Assembly: GCA_050944435.1 (NCBI GenBank)
Contig: JBMNRB010000010.1
Span: forward strand, 1 to 64,000
Direction: 5' to 3'
DNA from: Ruminococcus_G sp050944435
GTDB lineage: Bacteria > Bacillota > Clostridia > Lachnospirales > Lachnospiraceae
Length of the DNA: 64,000 nt
Shown one piece after another: positions 50,012 through 58,381 of the stretch. A program made the position numbers and the translations under genes. Position 1 is the first letter of the stretch. The number at the start of each line of letters is the position of its first letter. Under the pieces are notes generated by a model. That model saw only the letters and a list, made by a program, of their open reading frames with translations. It did not search any database and was not told the origin of the DNA.

Positions 50012-50753
50012 GTTCGTCTCCATACCGTACTTTCAGCAGCATAAGCCCCTGTGCCGGCGCTGTCTTTCCCGCCAAAATCCGGTCTTTTCCCTCCAGTATT
50101 TCTTTTATTTCTTCAGGCTTTCGCATCCCGGCCCCGATTTCCAGCAAAGTCCCCGTCAAAATCCGAACCATATGGTACAAAAAGCCGTTCCCGGTATAAG
50201 CAATGCACAGATCTTCCTCTTCATTGAAAAATTCAATGGCTGTGATTGTCCGGACGGTGGATTTCTTCATGTGCCGGTTTCCGCAGAAACTCTTAAAATC
50301 ATGGGTTCCCAAGCAATAAGCAGCGGCCTGCTTCATCGCTTCCACATCCAGCTTTCCCGGATAAAGATACCGGTATTTTCGCCGGAACACGGATTTTTTC
50401 CCTTCCGTTCCTATCCGATAAATATATGTTTTTTCCAGAGCATTGAGACGGCTGTGAAACCGGGGAGAAACTTCACAGATATGAACAACGTCAATATCCC
50501 CCGGCAGATACCGGTTTAAATAGTCCCTTACCTGTTCCGGTTCCCATCTTTCTTTCAGATGAAAGTTGGCCGTCTGCCCTAGGGCATGAACTCCCGCATC
50601 AGTACGCCCTGCACCGTGAACTTCCACCTTTTCGCCTGTCATTCGCGCCAAAATTTCCTCCAGCTTACCCTGGATCGTATTCTGGGTGTTTCCTTGTTTC
50701 TGCCAGCCGTTGTACCGGCTTCCATCATACTGTATCGTTATTTTGTAATTCAT
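50001..50753 (-). CDS. truA: tRNA pseudouridine(38-40) synthase
   Basis: A 250-residue enzyme modifying uridines 38-40 in the anticodon stem-loop. The catalytic Asp lies in GAGRTDAGVHALGQ; other conserved stretches are YDGSRYNGWQKQ, RFHSRLNALEKTYIY and GNGFLYHMVRIL. Full length. Placed between the DUF2207 protein and glf. Confidence 0.97.
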   Translation of the reverse strand: MNYKITIQYDGSRYNGWQKQGNTQNTIQGKLEEILARMTGEKVEVHGAGRTDAGVHALGQTANFHLKERWEPEQVRDYLNRYLPGDIDVVHICEVSPRFHSRLNALEKTYIYRIGTEGKKSVFRRKYRYLYPGKLDVEAMKQAAAYCLGTHDFKSFCGNRHMKKSTVRTITAIEFFNEEEDLCIAYTGNGFLYHMVRILTGTLLEIGAGMRKPEEIKEILEGKDRILAGKTAPAQGLMLLKVRYGDEHEI

Positions 50754-50789
50754 GACTCCTATTATAACAAAAGAAAACTGACAAGTCCA

Positions 50790-52763
50790 CTACCAGCTTC
50801 CTCCTCCGCCTCCGGAGAAACCTCCTCCGGAAAAGCCTCCTCCTCCGGAAAAACCTCCGCCGGAACCGCCGCTGCCGGAACTGCTTTCCGGCTTTGGAAC
50901 AGACAGGGTCTCATTAATAGTGCGCAGGTTATGATTCATGCAGCGGTGAAAAACATAAAGATCAAACATATCCATCCTGCCCGTTCTGTTTATATACCAT
51001 TCCGGAGCAGGGACTGCAATCTCCTCAAATTTTTCAATCCACACATCGGACAATCCAAACACATACGCATAGGGCAGAATATGGTAAAACCATTGGGGAT
51101 TTTCTTCTGCCAGCATCTGAATTCTCTCCAGCTCCGCCGTCTCAATAAACTCCCTCAATCCCATGAGATATCCCATACGCTGAACGCATTTATGCGTCCT
51201 TTTTTTCATAAACGCCGTAAGCGCCGCGCCAATGACTGAAGCTGCCGCCGCCGCTGCCATGGGCAAAATCAGCCGGAAAGTACGGTCTTCACCCAGATTG
51301 TGCAGATAACTCAGGATCATCCCTGCAATGCTGGCCGCAAGCCCCAGAAGGCTGACCACTACCCACATTTTTCTGGATTTCTGTTTCCTGGAATACCACA
51401 GATCCACCGTCACACACATCAACAAAACAGAAACGACATAAATGATCCATAAAATCAGATACCCCGCCTCAAAGCTGACGGAACAGGAAGAAGCCGCCAG
51501 CAGAAACATGGCCGACGGGATAACCGTAAGAACAAAAGAAACACCTCTGGCCGCAGCAGAAGAGGGCATATATACGCCTCCGTTTTTCTGAATAAATTTC
51601 TGTACCTGTCCCCTGGCTGCATTTAAAGTGTCTGCAAACTTGTATTTCAGATCCGACAGTTCTTTTCTGCTGCCGTTTTCCGCCCCTTTTCCAAAGATAC
51701 GATTGAACATTTTTTTCTGATATCCCGGTGCGTTTTCCGGAAGATCGCCTTTCTTGATAAAAGTAATTCTGTCTCCTTTTCCCTCCTGAATCTGGAGATA
51801 ACCCTTATCCGCCCAGTACACAATCAGAGAAATCATATCCTGATTGGACACGCTTCCATCCACGATATAGCCCACAGCCGCACTGTCCAGATCATCCGGC
51901 GGCATATACTGAATAGAGGGATATACTGTCTCATCTCTGCCAAATAGAAGAAACAGAATCAAAATTACCGCAAGAATGGCCGCTGATGCGATGGTAAGTG
52001 TCCGAGACAGATTTCCCTCTGTCCTCACGTTGGTAAAATATCCCTCTTCCATATCCGCGTAACCGGTCAGTCCGCTTCCCAGGGGAAGGGGACTGGTCAG
52101 CACTCCTGTTACCGTATCGCCGTCCCAGGAAAGGGTAAGTATTTCATCCGCCGGATTTTGTTCCCCATAGCTTCCGTAATAAAACTGCAGAAGATCATGG
52201 GAAAATTCTTTTGGAAAAGCGATGGAAAAAGAGCTTCCCGCCGGTATTTCATTCTGCCAGCCGGTGGGAAAAATATTATAATAAAAATCCGTATAACCCT
52301 CCTGGGTTACCGGCTGGTAATTGAATTCAAAATCATACCGCCCTTCCCACACCGTCCGGTCTTCCTCACCGAAGCGAAACACTTTATTTCCATTTTCCTG
52401 TTCCTCCTCCGCCGGTTCACTGGATCCAAGCAGATCCACCTGTGCATAGTAAGGAATATACTCTGTCTGCCCTTCCTCCCCCGCAAGAGCAATCCTGCCC
52501 CTGTCGGGAACGTAGCGATATATGCCGTGACGGGCAGAATCCTGAAAACTGACCGCGATGATTTCTCTGGCCCTATAAGAGTTATCCTCCCTCACACTCA
52601 GCGCCACCTGATAAGAATCCGTGGTCATATAAGGATCTTCCTCAACTGTCTTTGCCTCCCTTTCCTCCGGTGAAAAAAAGGAAAACAGTATGCCTGTATT
52701 GGAGATAAGACAGACAATCAACAGCCATGCCGCTATCAGCAGAACGTTCTTAAATCTCTTCAT
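50790..52763 (-). CDS. DUF2207 membrane protein with Gly/Ser-rich C terminus
   Basis: A 657-residue protein: signal/TM at the start, a large outside domain of about 270 residues (DUF2207, with PVTQEGYTDFYYNIFPTGW), a TM near 260-280, a cytosolic part, a further TM cluster (about 415-510), and a C terminus of GGGFSGGGFSGG repeats ending GGGSW. It is nearly always paired with LemA, whose gene is nine bases upstream. Function in envelope maintenance is supposed but unknown. Confidence 0.9.
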   Translation of the reverse strand: MKRFKNVLLIAAWLLIVCLISNTGILFSFFSPEEREAKTVEEDPYMTTDSYQVALSVREDNSYRAREIIAVSFQDSARHGIYRYVPDRGRIALAGEEGQTEYIPYYAQVDLLGSSEPAEEEQENGNKVFRFGEEDRTVWEGRYDFEFNYQPVTQEGYTDFYYNIFPTGWQNEIPAGSSFSIAFPKEFSHDLLQFYYGSYGEQNPADEILTLSWDGDTVTGVLTSPLPLGSGLTGYADMEEGYFTNVRTEGNLSRTLTIASAAILAVILILFLLFGRDETVYPSIQYMPPDDLDSAAVGYIVDGSVSNQDMISLIVYWADKGYLQIQEGKGDRITFIKKGDLPENAPGYQKKMFNRIFGKGAENGSRKELSDLKYKFADTLNAARGQVQKFIQKNGGVYMPSSAAARGVSFVLTVIPSAMFLLAASSCSVSFEAGYLILWIIYVVSVLLMCVTVDLWYSRKQKSRKMWVVVSLLGLAASIAGMILSYLHNLGEDRTFRLILPMAAAAAASVIGAALTAFMKKRTHKCVQRMGYLMGLREFIETAELERIQMLAEENPQWFYHILPYAYVFGLSDVWIEKFEEIAVPAPEWYINRTGRMDMFDLYVFHRCMNHNLRTINETLSVPKPESSSGSGGSGGGFSGGGGFSGGGFSGGGGGSW

Positions 52764-52775
52764 CAATCAATCCCT

Positions 52776-53336
52776 CTAAAACTTAACCTGCACCTGCTCC
52801 CGCTCGGCCGCTTCATTGACCTCATACAGCGGTTTTCTGTGGAATCCGAAAACCCCTGCCACTAAATTTCCCGGAAACATCTCCGTTTTTGTATTATACT
52901 TGTTGACCACTCCATTATAAAATCTCCGTGAACCTGCAATCTCTTCCTCAATCCGGGAAAGCTGATTCTGAAGATCCAGAAAGTTCTGGTTTGCCTTCAG
53001 ATCAGGATAGTTCTCTGACAGGGCAAATATGGATTTTAAGGTATCGGAAAGGATGCCGTCATTTTTAATGGTTTCCTCCGGCGTCCGGGAAGTCATGGCC
53101 ATATTCCTGGCCACGATCACTTTCTCCAGCGTGGATGATTCATGAGCAGCATATCCTTTCACCGTCTCCACAAAATTGGGAATCAGATCATATCTTTTTT
53201 TCAATGAAACGTCCATTGCCGAAAAGGCTTCCTCCGTTTTGTTCCGCAGTTTTATGAAACCGTTATAAGACGCAATGACCCATATTACCAGCAAAGCCAG
53301 AATAATCAATATTATAATCAGCGCAATAATTATCAT
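52776..53336 (-). CDS. LemA-family membrane protein
   Basis: A 186-residue protein with an N-terminal TM (first 25 residues) and a long helical part (NKTEEAFSAMDVSLKKRYDLIPNFVETVKGYAAHE) typical of LemA. The cytosolic or external orientation of the family is debated. It forms an operon with the DUF2207 protein. Complete length. Confidence 0.93.
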   Translation of the reverse strand: MIIIALIIILIILALLVIWVIASYNGFIKLRNKTEEAFSAMDVSLKKRYDLIPNFVETVKGYAAHESSTLEKVIVARNMAMTSRTPEETIKNDGILSDTLKSIFALSENYPDLKANQNFLDLQNQLSRIEEEIAGSRRFYNGVVNKYNTKTEMFPGNLVAGVFGFHRKPLYEVNEAAEREQVQVKF

Positions 53337-53354
53337 CGTGAACTCCTCTTTTTC

Positions 53355-53390
53355 AAAAAGACGGAGAGCTTCTTCAGAAACTCACCGTCT
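53355..53390 (-). terminator. Terminator of the HIT gene
   Basis: Stem AGACGG-t-GAG/CTC-t-CCGTCT (53359-53368 with 53381-53390) and TTTTT on the minus strand. It separates the HIT gene from the LemA gene. Confidence 0.75.
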
Positions 53391-53400
53391 CTCATTCCTG

Positions 53401-53820
53401 TTACAGATTCTCTTTTATTTTTGCAATTACTTCATCGTACTCTGCATCACTTAAAAATACTCTTTCCGGATTCATGGCAAACACCTGGGTCCATTCAAAC
53501 TCGTCTTTATATTTGGGAACCAGGTGGAAATGAGTATGGCCTGCGGTATCCCCATAGGCGCCCATATTTATTTTGTCCGGATTGAAAGCTTTCTGAATGG
53601 CTGTCGCTACTTTTGCCATATCTGCAAAGTAACCGTTTCTCTCTTCCTCTGACAGTTTTGTGATATCCGGCACATGAGATTTAGTAGCTACGATACATCT
53701 GCCTTTGTGGCTCTGTTCTTTAAACAGATAAACCAGCGCATTGTCCAGTTCACAGATTTTAATGCCGAACTTTGCCACCAGTTCCCCTTCCATACAATAT
53801 GCACAATTTGGATCTTTCAT
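53401..53820 (-). CDS. HIT-family nucleotide-binding hydrolase
   Basis: A 139-residue histidine-triad protein. The catalytic triad HTHFHLVP is present; an N-terminal CxxC (NCAYC) may bind zinc. Such proteins hydrolyse AMP-lysine, dinucleoside polyphosphates or related conjugates. Start ATG 53820 follows AAAGGAGAG. It has its own promoter, which overlaps the LCP gene stop, and its own terminator. Confidence 0.93.
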   Translation of the reverse strand: MKDPNCAYCMEGELVAKFGIKICELDNALVYLFKEQSHKGRCIVATKSHVPDITKLSEEERNGYFADMAKVATAIQKAFNPDKINMGAYGDTAGHTHFHLVPKYKDEFEWTQVFAMNPERVFLSDAEYDEVIAKIKENL

Positions 53821-53857
53821 GATAATCTCTCCTTTTACCCAATAATATTTGTCTTTA

Positions 53858-53886
53858 AGTATACCTCTTTTTCTTTCAGTTCTCAA
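53858..53886 (-). promoter_or_regulatory. Promoter of the HIT gene
   Basis: TTGAGA (complement of 53881-53886), 17-base spacer, TATACT (complement of 53858-53863). The -35 box overlaps the stop codon of the LCP gene. Confidence 0.7.
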
Positions 53887-54995
53887 TCATTTTTTCCATA
53901 TAACTCTTCTTGAAGGCGCAAATATGTCTCCTCCCAGTCCGGAATCAGATATTCACCGCTGGAATAGAAAAGCCCGTCATAGGGCAGCCTGGTTTTTACC
54001 ACCTCGTAGTTGATCATCGACGGAACTTTTCCCAAAAGGGCCCAGAATTCACTTTCCGGGATATTATGGGTCACATGCGGCAGCAGCTTACTGGCCAGCC
54101 GGTCAATTTCCGAAATTTTCATCAGACGGATCCTGCGAATCAGTTTCGTCAGCACCTCTCTCTGCCGCTCTGTTCTTTCATAATCCGCGTTTCCCACCTT
54201 CCGGATCCTGGCGTAGGCCACCGTCTGCAGTCCGTTGCACTGATAGGTGCCCTTTCCCGGAATCTTGTACTTTTCATATTGCTCTTCTATTCCCATGTTT
54301 TGACACATATGAAGCATGGTAGTATTGGCGTTTTCCGCCTCCGCCTCTGAGAAATTCAAAGATACGGCGCCCACAGCGTCGATAATCTGAATCATATCCT
54401 TGAAAGAAACCGCCATGTACCGGTTCACCTGCACCTTGAAGTTTTCCGTTACTGTTTCCGCAAGAAGCTCCCCGCCCCCATTGGCATAAGCCGCATTCAG
54501 TTTCCGATAGCCCACACCTGGTATATGGACATACGTATCTCTCATCAGGGACATCATCGTGACCCTCATCTTTTCATAATTAATGGATAAAAGAATCATG
54601 GAATCTGAATTGGCTTCCTCCGTAGTAGCCGTCCTGTCAACGCCTACAAGAAGAATATTGTAAACATTTTCTTCCGTCATCACGTTTTCTGAAGTTCTGT
54701 ATCGCTCCAGATTCTCCTGTATCTGCGCCATCTGTTCATCCACCGGTTCTTCCTCTGCTCTGGGCGTCATTTCTACCTTCTTGACACTGGCTTCCACATA
54801 GTTGGACTGCTGGAAATAATTATGTCCTTTCCCATAGAGAAACGCCCCTCCCAATCCGACCAACATCAATATCACAGTCGCCGCTGACACCGCCGCCTTT
54901 CCTTTCTGCTCAGACGCTTTCCACACATGATTCAGAAAATCTTCTTTTATTCCCGCCAGAATTCCCCGTATCTTATTTATCAGCCGTTCCCCCAC
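53883..54995 (-). CDS. LytR-CpsA-Psr (LCP) family wall-polymer ligase (GTG start)
   Basis: A 370-residue membrane-anchored enzyme. A short cytosolic N terminus and one TM (about 35-55) precede the LCP domain: NILLVGVDRTATTEEANSDS, SLMRDTYVHIPG and an Arg-rich RIRKVGNADYERTERQREVL. It attaches teichoic acid or capsule-type polymers to peptidoglycan. The start is GTG with GGGGG before it; no ATG lies nearby. Divergent from the sugar kinase at 55.1 kb. Confidence 0.93.
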   Translation of the reverse strand: MGERLINKIRGILAGIKEDFLNHVWKASEQKGKAAVSAATVILMLVGLGGAFLYGKGHNYFQQSNYVEASVKKVEMTPRAEEEPVDEQMAQIQENLERYRTSENVMTEENVYNILLVGVDRTATTEEANSDSMILLSINYEKMRVTMMSLMRDTYVHIPGVGYRKLNAAYANGGGELLAETVTENFKVQVNRYMAVSFKDMIQIIDAVGAVSLNFSEAEAENANTTMLHMCQNMGIEEQYEKYKIPGKGTYQCNGLQTVAYARIRKVGNADYERTERQREVLTKLIRRIRLMKISEIDRLASKLLPHVTHNIPESEFWALLGKVPSMINYEVVKTRLPYDGLFYSSGEYLIPDWEETYLRLQEELYGKND

Positions 54996-55083
54996 GTTAT
55001 TCCCCCGCTCTCGACATTTTTTTACTTTATTATACCATCTTATAAAAAATTGTTGAAAAATACAAGATATGTATGTAAAAAAC

Positions 55084-55092
55084 TGGTATAAT
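55084..55092 (+). promoter_or_regulatory. Extended -10 promoter of the PfkB kinase gene
   Basis: TGGTATAAT at 55084-55092, a TGN-extended -10 box; no good -35 is seen. GAGGAGG precedes the ATG at 55132. Confidence 0.5.
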
Positions 55093-55131
55093 AAATTAAT
55101 GTGTCATTAAAACACAGAGGAGGTTTTCTAT

Positions 55132-56043
55132 ATGTTATACGACGCAGTTATAATCGGAGCATCTATCATCGATATACCGGCCGGACCGGTGGACGCCTCC
55201 GTATTTCAGAGCGGTTCTCACCCGGTGGACCGTCTGGCCTTTCAGGTGGGCGGCGACGCCATTAATGAAGCAACCATACTGTCCCATCTGGGCCACCGAA
55301 TAAAGCTGATCAGTAAAATCGGCGATGATCTGGGCGGACGGTTTATCCAGGAACACTGTGACCGTCTCCATATTAACCGTGAATCTTTCATCATTGATTC
55401 TTCCATGGACACCGGAATCAATATCGTTCTTATCGAACCTGACGGAGAACGCAGTTTTATCACCAGCAACAGAGGCGGCCTGCGCCAGCTTCGCCCTGAA
55501 GACATTGACGTGAGTACCTTTTCCCAGTCATCATTGCTTTGTTTCGCCAGTATTTTTGTTTTTCCTTTTTTCTCACCGGATGATTACAGCCGAATCTTTG
55601 CCCAGGCGAAGAAAAATAATATGACTCTGTGTGCAGATATGACAAAATGCAAAAACCAGGAAACGGTAGAAGACTTAAAAGAAGCTCTTTCTTATCTGGA
55701 TTTTGTCTTCCCCAATCTGGAAGAAGCACGGATGGTTACCCGCAGGGAAGATCCGGATGATGTGGCCGACGCTTTTCTGGACTGCGGAGTGAAACACGCC
55801 GTTATCAAACTGGGAAAACAGGGGTGTCTCATCAAGAGCCGGCAGGAACGTCTTTTAATCCCGGCCCTGCCCAATATTCATTGTCTGGATACCACTGGTG
55901 CGGGAGATAACTTTGCCGCCGGATTTCTTTCCGGCCTCATCAAAAAGCAGCCCCTTCGGGAATGCGGACGCATTGCCAACGAAACGGCTGCCAAATGTAT
56001 TGAGAAAATAGGTGCTACTGCATGGATTAATTCCGATGGTTAA
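55132..56043 (+). CDS. PfkB-family carbohydrate kinase
   Basis: A 303-residue ribokinase/fructokinase family enzyme. Signature 1 near GGDAINEATILSHLG, and the C-terminal signature DTTGAGDNFAAGFLSG with the catalytic Asp. Substrate (fructose, ribose or a nucleoside) cannot be read. Single gene with an extended -10 promoter; its stop overlaps the GNAT gene stop by three bases, so the two transcripts are convergent with no terminator between. Confidence 0.92.
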   Translation: MLYDAVIIGASIIDIPAGPVDASVFQSGSHPVDRLAFQVGGDAINEATILSHLGHRIKLISKIGDDLGGRFIQEHCDRLHINRESFIIDSSMDTGINIVLIEPDGERSFITSNRGGLRQLRPEDIDVSTFSQSSLLCFASIFVFPFFSPDDYSRIFAQAKKNNMTLCADMTKCKNQETVEDLKEALSYLDFVFPNLEEARMVTRREDPDDVADAFLDCGVKHAVIKLGKQGCLIKSRQERLLIPALPNIHCLDTTGAGDNFAAGFLSGLIKKQPLRECGRIANETAAKCIEKIGATAWINSDG

Positions 56044-56492
56044 ATCATTCTGTCTTTAATCATCTGCCGGTAAGACATAAAGGTAAAGCCCAGTCTTTCA
56101 TACAGACGGGCCGCCCGGTCATTATCCCCCGTCACTTCCAGTCGGAAACGCATGGCGTCAGGATATTTCCGGAACATCCACTGAAAAAATTCAGTGCCGT
56201 ACCCCTTGCCCCGGCAGGCATCATCCAGATAGATTTCTTCCAGCATGACGGTGAGTCCGCCCACTTCACAGGCATAAAAACTGGTCAGATAAGCAAATCC
56301 GGCCAGCCTGTCATCGTCCCATAAAGTAACTCCCTCAAGCGCTGGACAATCTTCAGAAACAGCGTCCCGGAAAGTTCTTTTCAGAATCTCCGGGGCCACC
56401 TGATGATCCACAGCATCGCTGTGGTAAAAACGATCTACCATAGAAAGAACCGCTGCCTCATCCTGAGGCAGCATTTTTTTAATATTCAGCAT
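56040..56492 (-). CDS. GNAT-family N-acetyltransferase
   Basis: A 150-residue acetyl-CoA-dependent transferase. The acetyl-CoA loop is in DDACRGKGYGTEFFQWM and the C-terminal part has NDRAARLYERLGFTF. Substrate unknown. Last gene of the coaBC-to-GNAT run, ten bases after the isochorismatase-like gene. Confidence 0.92.
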   Translation of the reverse strand: MLNIKKMLPQDEAAVLSMVDRFYHSDAVDHQVAPEILKRTFRDAVSEDCPALEGVTLWDDDRLAGFAYLTSFYACEVGGLTVMLEEIYLDDACRGKGYGTEFFQWMFRKYPDAMRFRLEVTGDNDRAARLYERLGFTFMSYRQMIKDRMI

Positions 56493-56502
56493 ATAAAGTT
56501 CC

Positions 56503-57045
56503 TCATTTAATCAATTTGGAAATTTTTTTAAAGGTTTCACTTCCTGCTCTTTCCAGCAGTTCAAAAAGAATCGCTTCATAGGTAGTGACCAGCACACCCT
56601 CCTGGGCGGCCCGCCAAATTCCCATCTCTTTATCCTGTTTTCTTCTGGAGCTGATGCAGTCGGTAACCAGCACCGGCTGATAGCCGGCGGCTTTAAGATC
56701 AATACACGTCTGAAGCACACAGATATGAGCCTCAATTCCACACACAATTACGTTTTTCTTTCCCCAACGGTCTATCAGATCCATAATCTCCCGCTCTCTG
56801 TAACTGCTGAACGCGATCTTTTCCGCGTATTCCCTCGTCTTTGCCGCCTCATAAACAGTGTCAATGGAATTTCCCAGACCCTTGGTATACTGCTGGGTAA
56901 TCGTCATGGGAATCCCCAGAGTCTTCAATCCCCGGATTAATATTCCCGCATTTCTCTCCAACTCCTCTCCCTGATACATCACTTTCATCAGACTTTCCTG
57001 ATAATCTACAATCAGAGCCATGGTATCCGCCGCATCTATTCTCAT
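56503..57045 (-). CDS. Isochorismatase-family cysteine hydrolase
   Basis: A 180-residue member of the isochorismatase/nicotinamidase superfamily. The triad is Asp in IVDYQES, a Lys in the central strand (probably TREYAEKIAFSSY) and Cys in GIEAHICVLQT. Activity could be on amides such as nicotinamide or on N-carbamoyl compounds. I start at ATG 57045 after AGGAGG. Its place 22 bases after metY is not informative. Confidence 0.9.
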   Translation of the reverse strand: MRIDAADTMALIVDYQESLMKVMYQGEELERNAGILIRGLKTLGIPMTITQQYTKGLGNSIDTVYEAAKTREYAEKIAFSSYREREIMDLIDRWGKKNVIVCGIEAHICVLQTCIDLKAAGYQPVLVTDCISSRRKQDKEMGIWRAAQEGVLVTTYEAILFELLERAGSETFKKISKLIK

Positions 57046-57067
57046 CTCTCTTATCCTCCTGTTTCCT

Positions 57068-58345
57068 TTACACTGCCTGCAGAGCCTGTTCAAGATCCGC
57101 AATGATGTCATCCACATTTTCAATTCCCACGGAAAGACGGATCAAATCCGGCAGAACGCCTGCTTCCAGAAGCTGCTCATCATTTAACTGACGGTGAGTA
57201 TGACTGGCCGGATGAAGCACACAAGACCGGGCGTCCGCTACGTGGGTTACGATAGCAATCATCTTTAATGCATTGGTAAAGCGCATAGCTCCTTCTTTTC
57301 CTCCCTTAGGGCCAAAGGAAAGAACGCCGCATGTACCGTTGGGCATATATTTCTGCGCCAGATCATAATATTTACTGCTTTTAAGTCCGGAAAATTCCAC
57401 CCATGCCACCTTTTCATGATTTTCCAAATACTGAGCCACTTTCAGCGCATTCTCATAATGGCGGGGCATACGCAGATGAAGAGTCTCTAAACCAATATTA
57501 GTCAAAAAAGCGTTCTGGGGGGATTGGCAGGCTCCCATATCCCTCATCAACTGAACGGTAGCTTTGGTGATATAGGCCTTTTTCCCGAAACGTTCTGTAT
57601 AAATTACTCCGTGATAAGACTCGTCCGGCGTGGTAAGTCCCGGATATTTGTCCTTGTTTTCTTCCCAGTTAAAATTGCCGCTGTCCACAATACATCCGCC
57701 CATTGCCATGGCATGGCCGTCCATATATTTCGTTGTGGAATGGGTTACAATATCCGCCCCGAATTCAAAGGGACGGCAGTGTATGGGCGTCGCAAAGGTA
57801 TTGTCACAGATCAGCGGAACACGATGTTCATGAGCCAGCGCCGCAAACTTCTCGATGTCCAGGATAACCCCTGCCGGATTGGAAACGGTCTCCGCAAATA
57901 CGGCTTTGGTGTTGGGCTGGAAGGCTTTCTCCAATTCTTCCTTCGGATCGTCCTGATCTACCAGCGTCACCTGAATGCCAAACCTTTTTAACGTTACCGC
58001 CAGCAGATTGGAAGTTCCGCCGTACACTTTGGCGGCGCAGACTACATGATCCCCTTCCTCACAGATATTGGTCACCGCAAACATGGTGGCCGCCTGTCCG
58101 GACGACGTAAGCATCGCTGCGACTCCGCCTTCCAGGTCACAGATTTTCTGCGCCACAGTATCGTTGGTGGGATTCTGAAGACGGGAATAAAAATATCCCT
58201 CCGCTTCCAGATCAAATAATTTTCCCATCTCTTCACTGGTGGAATATTTAAACGTAGTACTTTGATAAATCGGCAGTACTCTGGGCTCTCCATTTCCCGG
58301 CTGCCATCCCCCCTGCACACAAATTGTCTCTTTTCTGTAACTCAT
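57068..58345 (-). CDS. metY: O-acetylhomoserine sulfhydrylase (aminocarboxypropyltransferase)
   Basis: A 425-residue PLP enzyme of the Cys/Met metabolism family that makes homocysteine from O-acetylhomoserine and sulfide. The PLP Lys is in THSTTKYMDGH; other motifs are TSSGQAAT, CDNTFATP and LPDLIRLSVGIENVDDI. Full length. No S-box or SAM riboswitch in the 36 bases upstream; it seems to be transcribed from the feoAB side. LuxS and MetY together would connect homocysteine pools. Confidence 0.96.
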   Translation of the reverse strand: MSYRKETICVQGGWQPGNGEPRVLPIYQSTTFKYSTSEEMGKLFDLEAEGYFYSRLQNPTNDTVAQKICDLEGGVAAMLTSSGQAATMFAVTNICEEGDHVVCAAKVYGGTSNLLAVTLKRFGIQVTLVDQDDPKEELEKAFQPNTKAVFAETVSNPAGVILDIEKFAALAHEHRVPLICDNTFATPIHCRPFEFGADIVTHSTTKYMDGHAMAMGGCIVDSGNFNWEENKDKYPGLTTPDESYHGVIYTERFGKKAYITKATVQLMRDMGACQSPQNAFLTNIGLETLHLRMPRHYENALKVAQYLENHEKVAWVEFSGLKSSKYYDLAQKYMPNGTCGVLSFGPKGGKEGAMRFTNALKMIAIVTHVADARSCVLHPASHTHRQLNDEQLLEAGVLPDLIRLSVGIENVDDIIADLEQALQAV

Positions 58346-58381
58346 GTTTCGTCTCTCCTCTCTTTTCTTGTCAGCGGCTGC

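Noticed and set aside
58346..58381. SAM riboswitch upstream of metY
   Set aside because: Only 36 bases separate feoB's end of gene from metY's start on that strand; no S-box elements are present.
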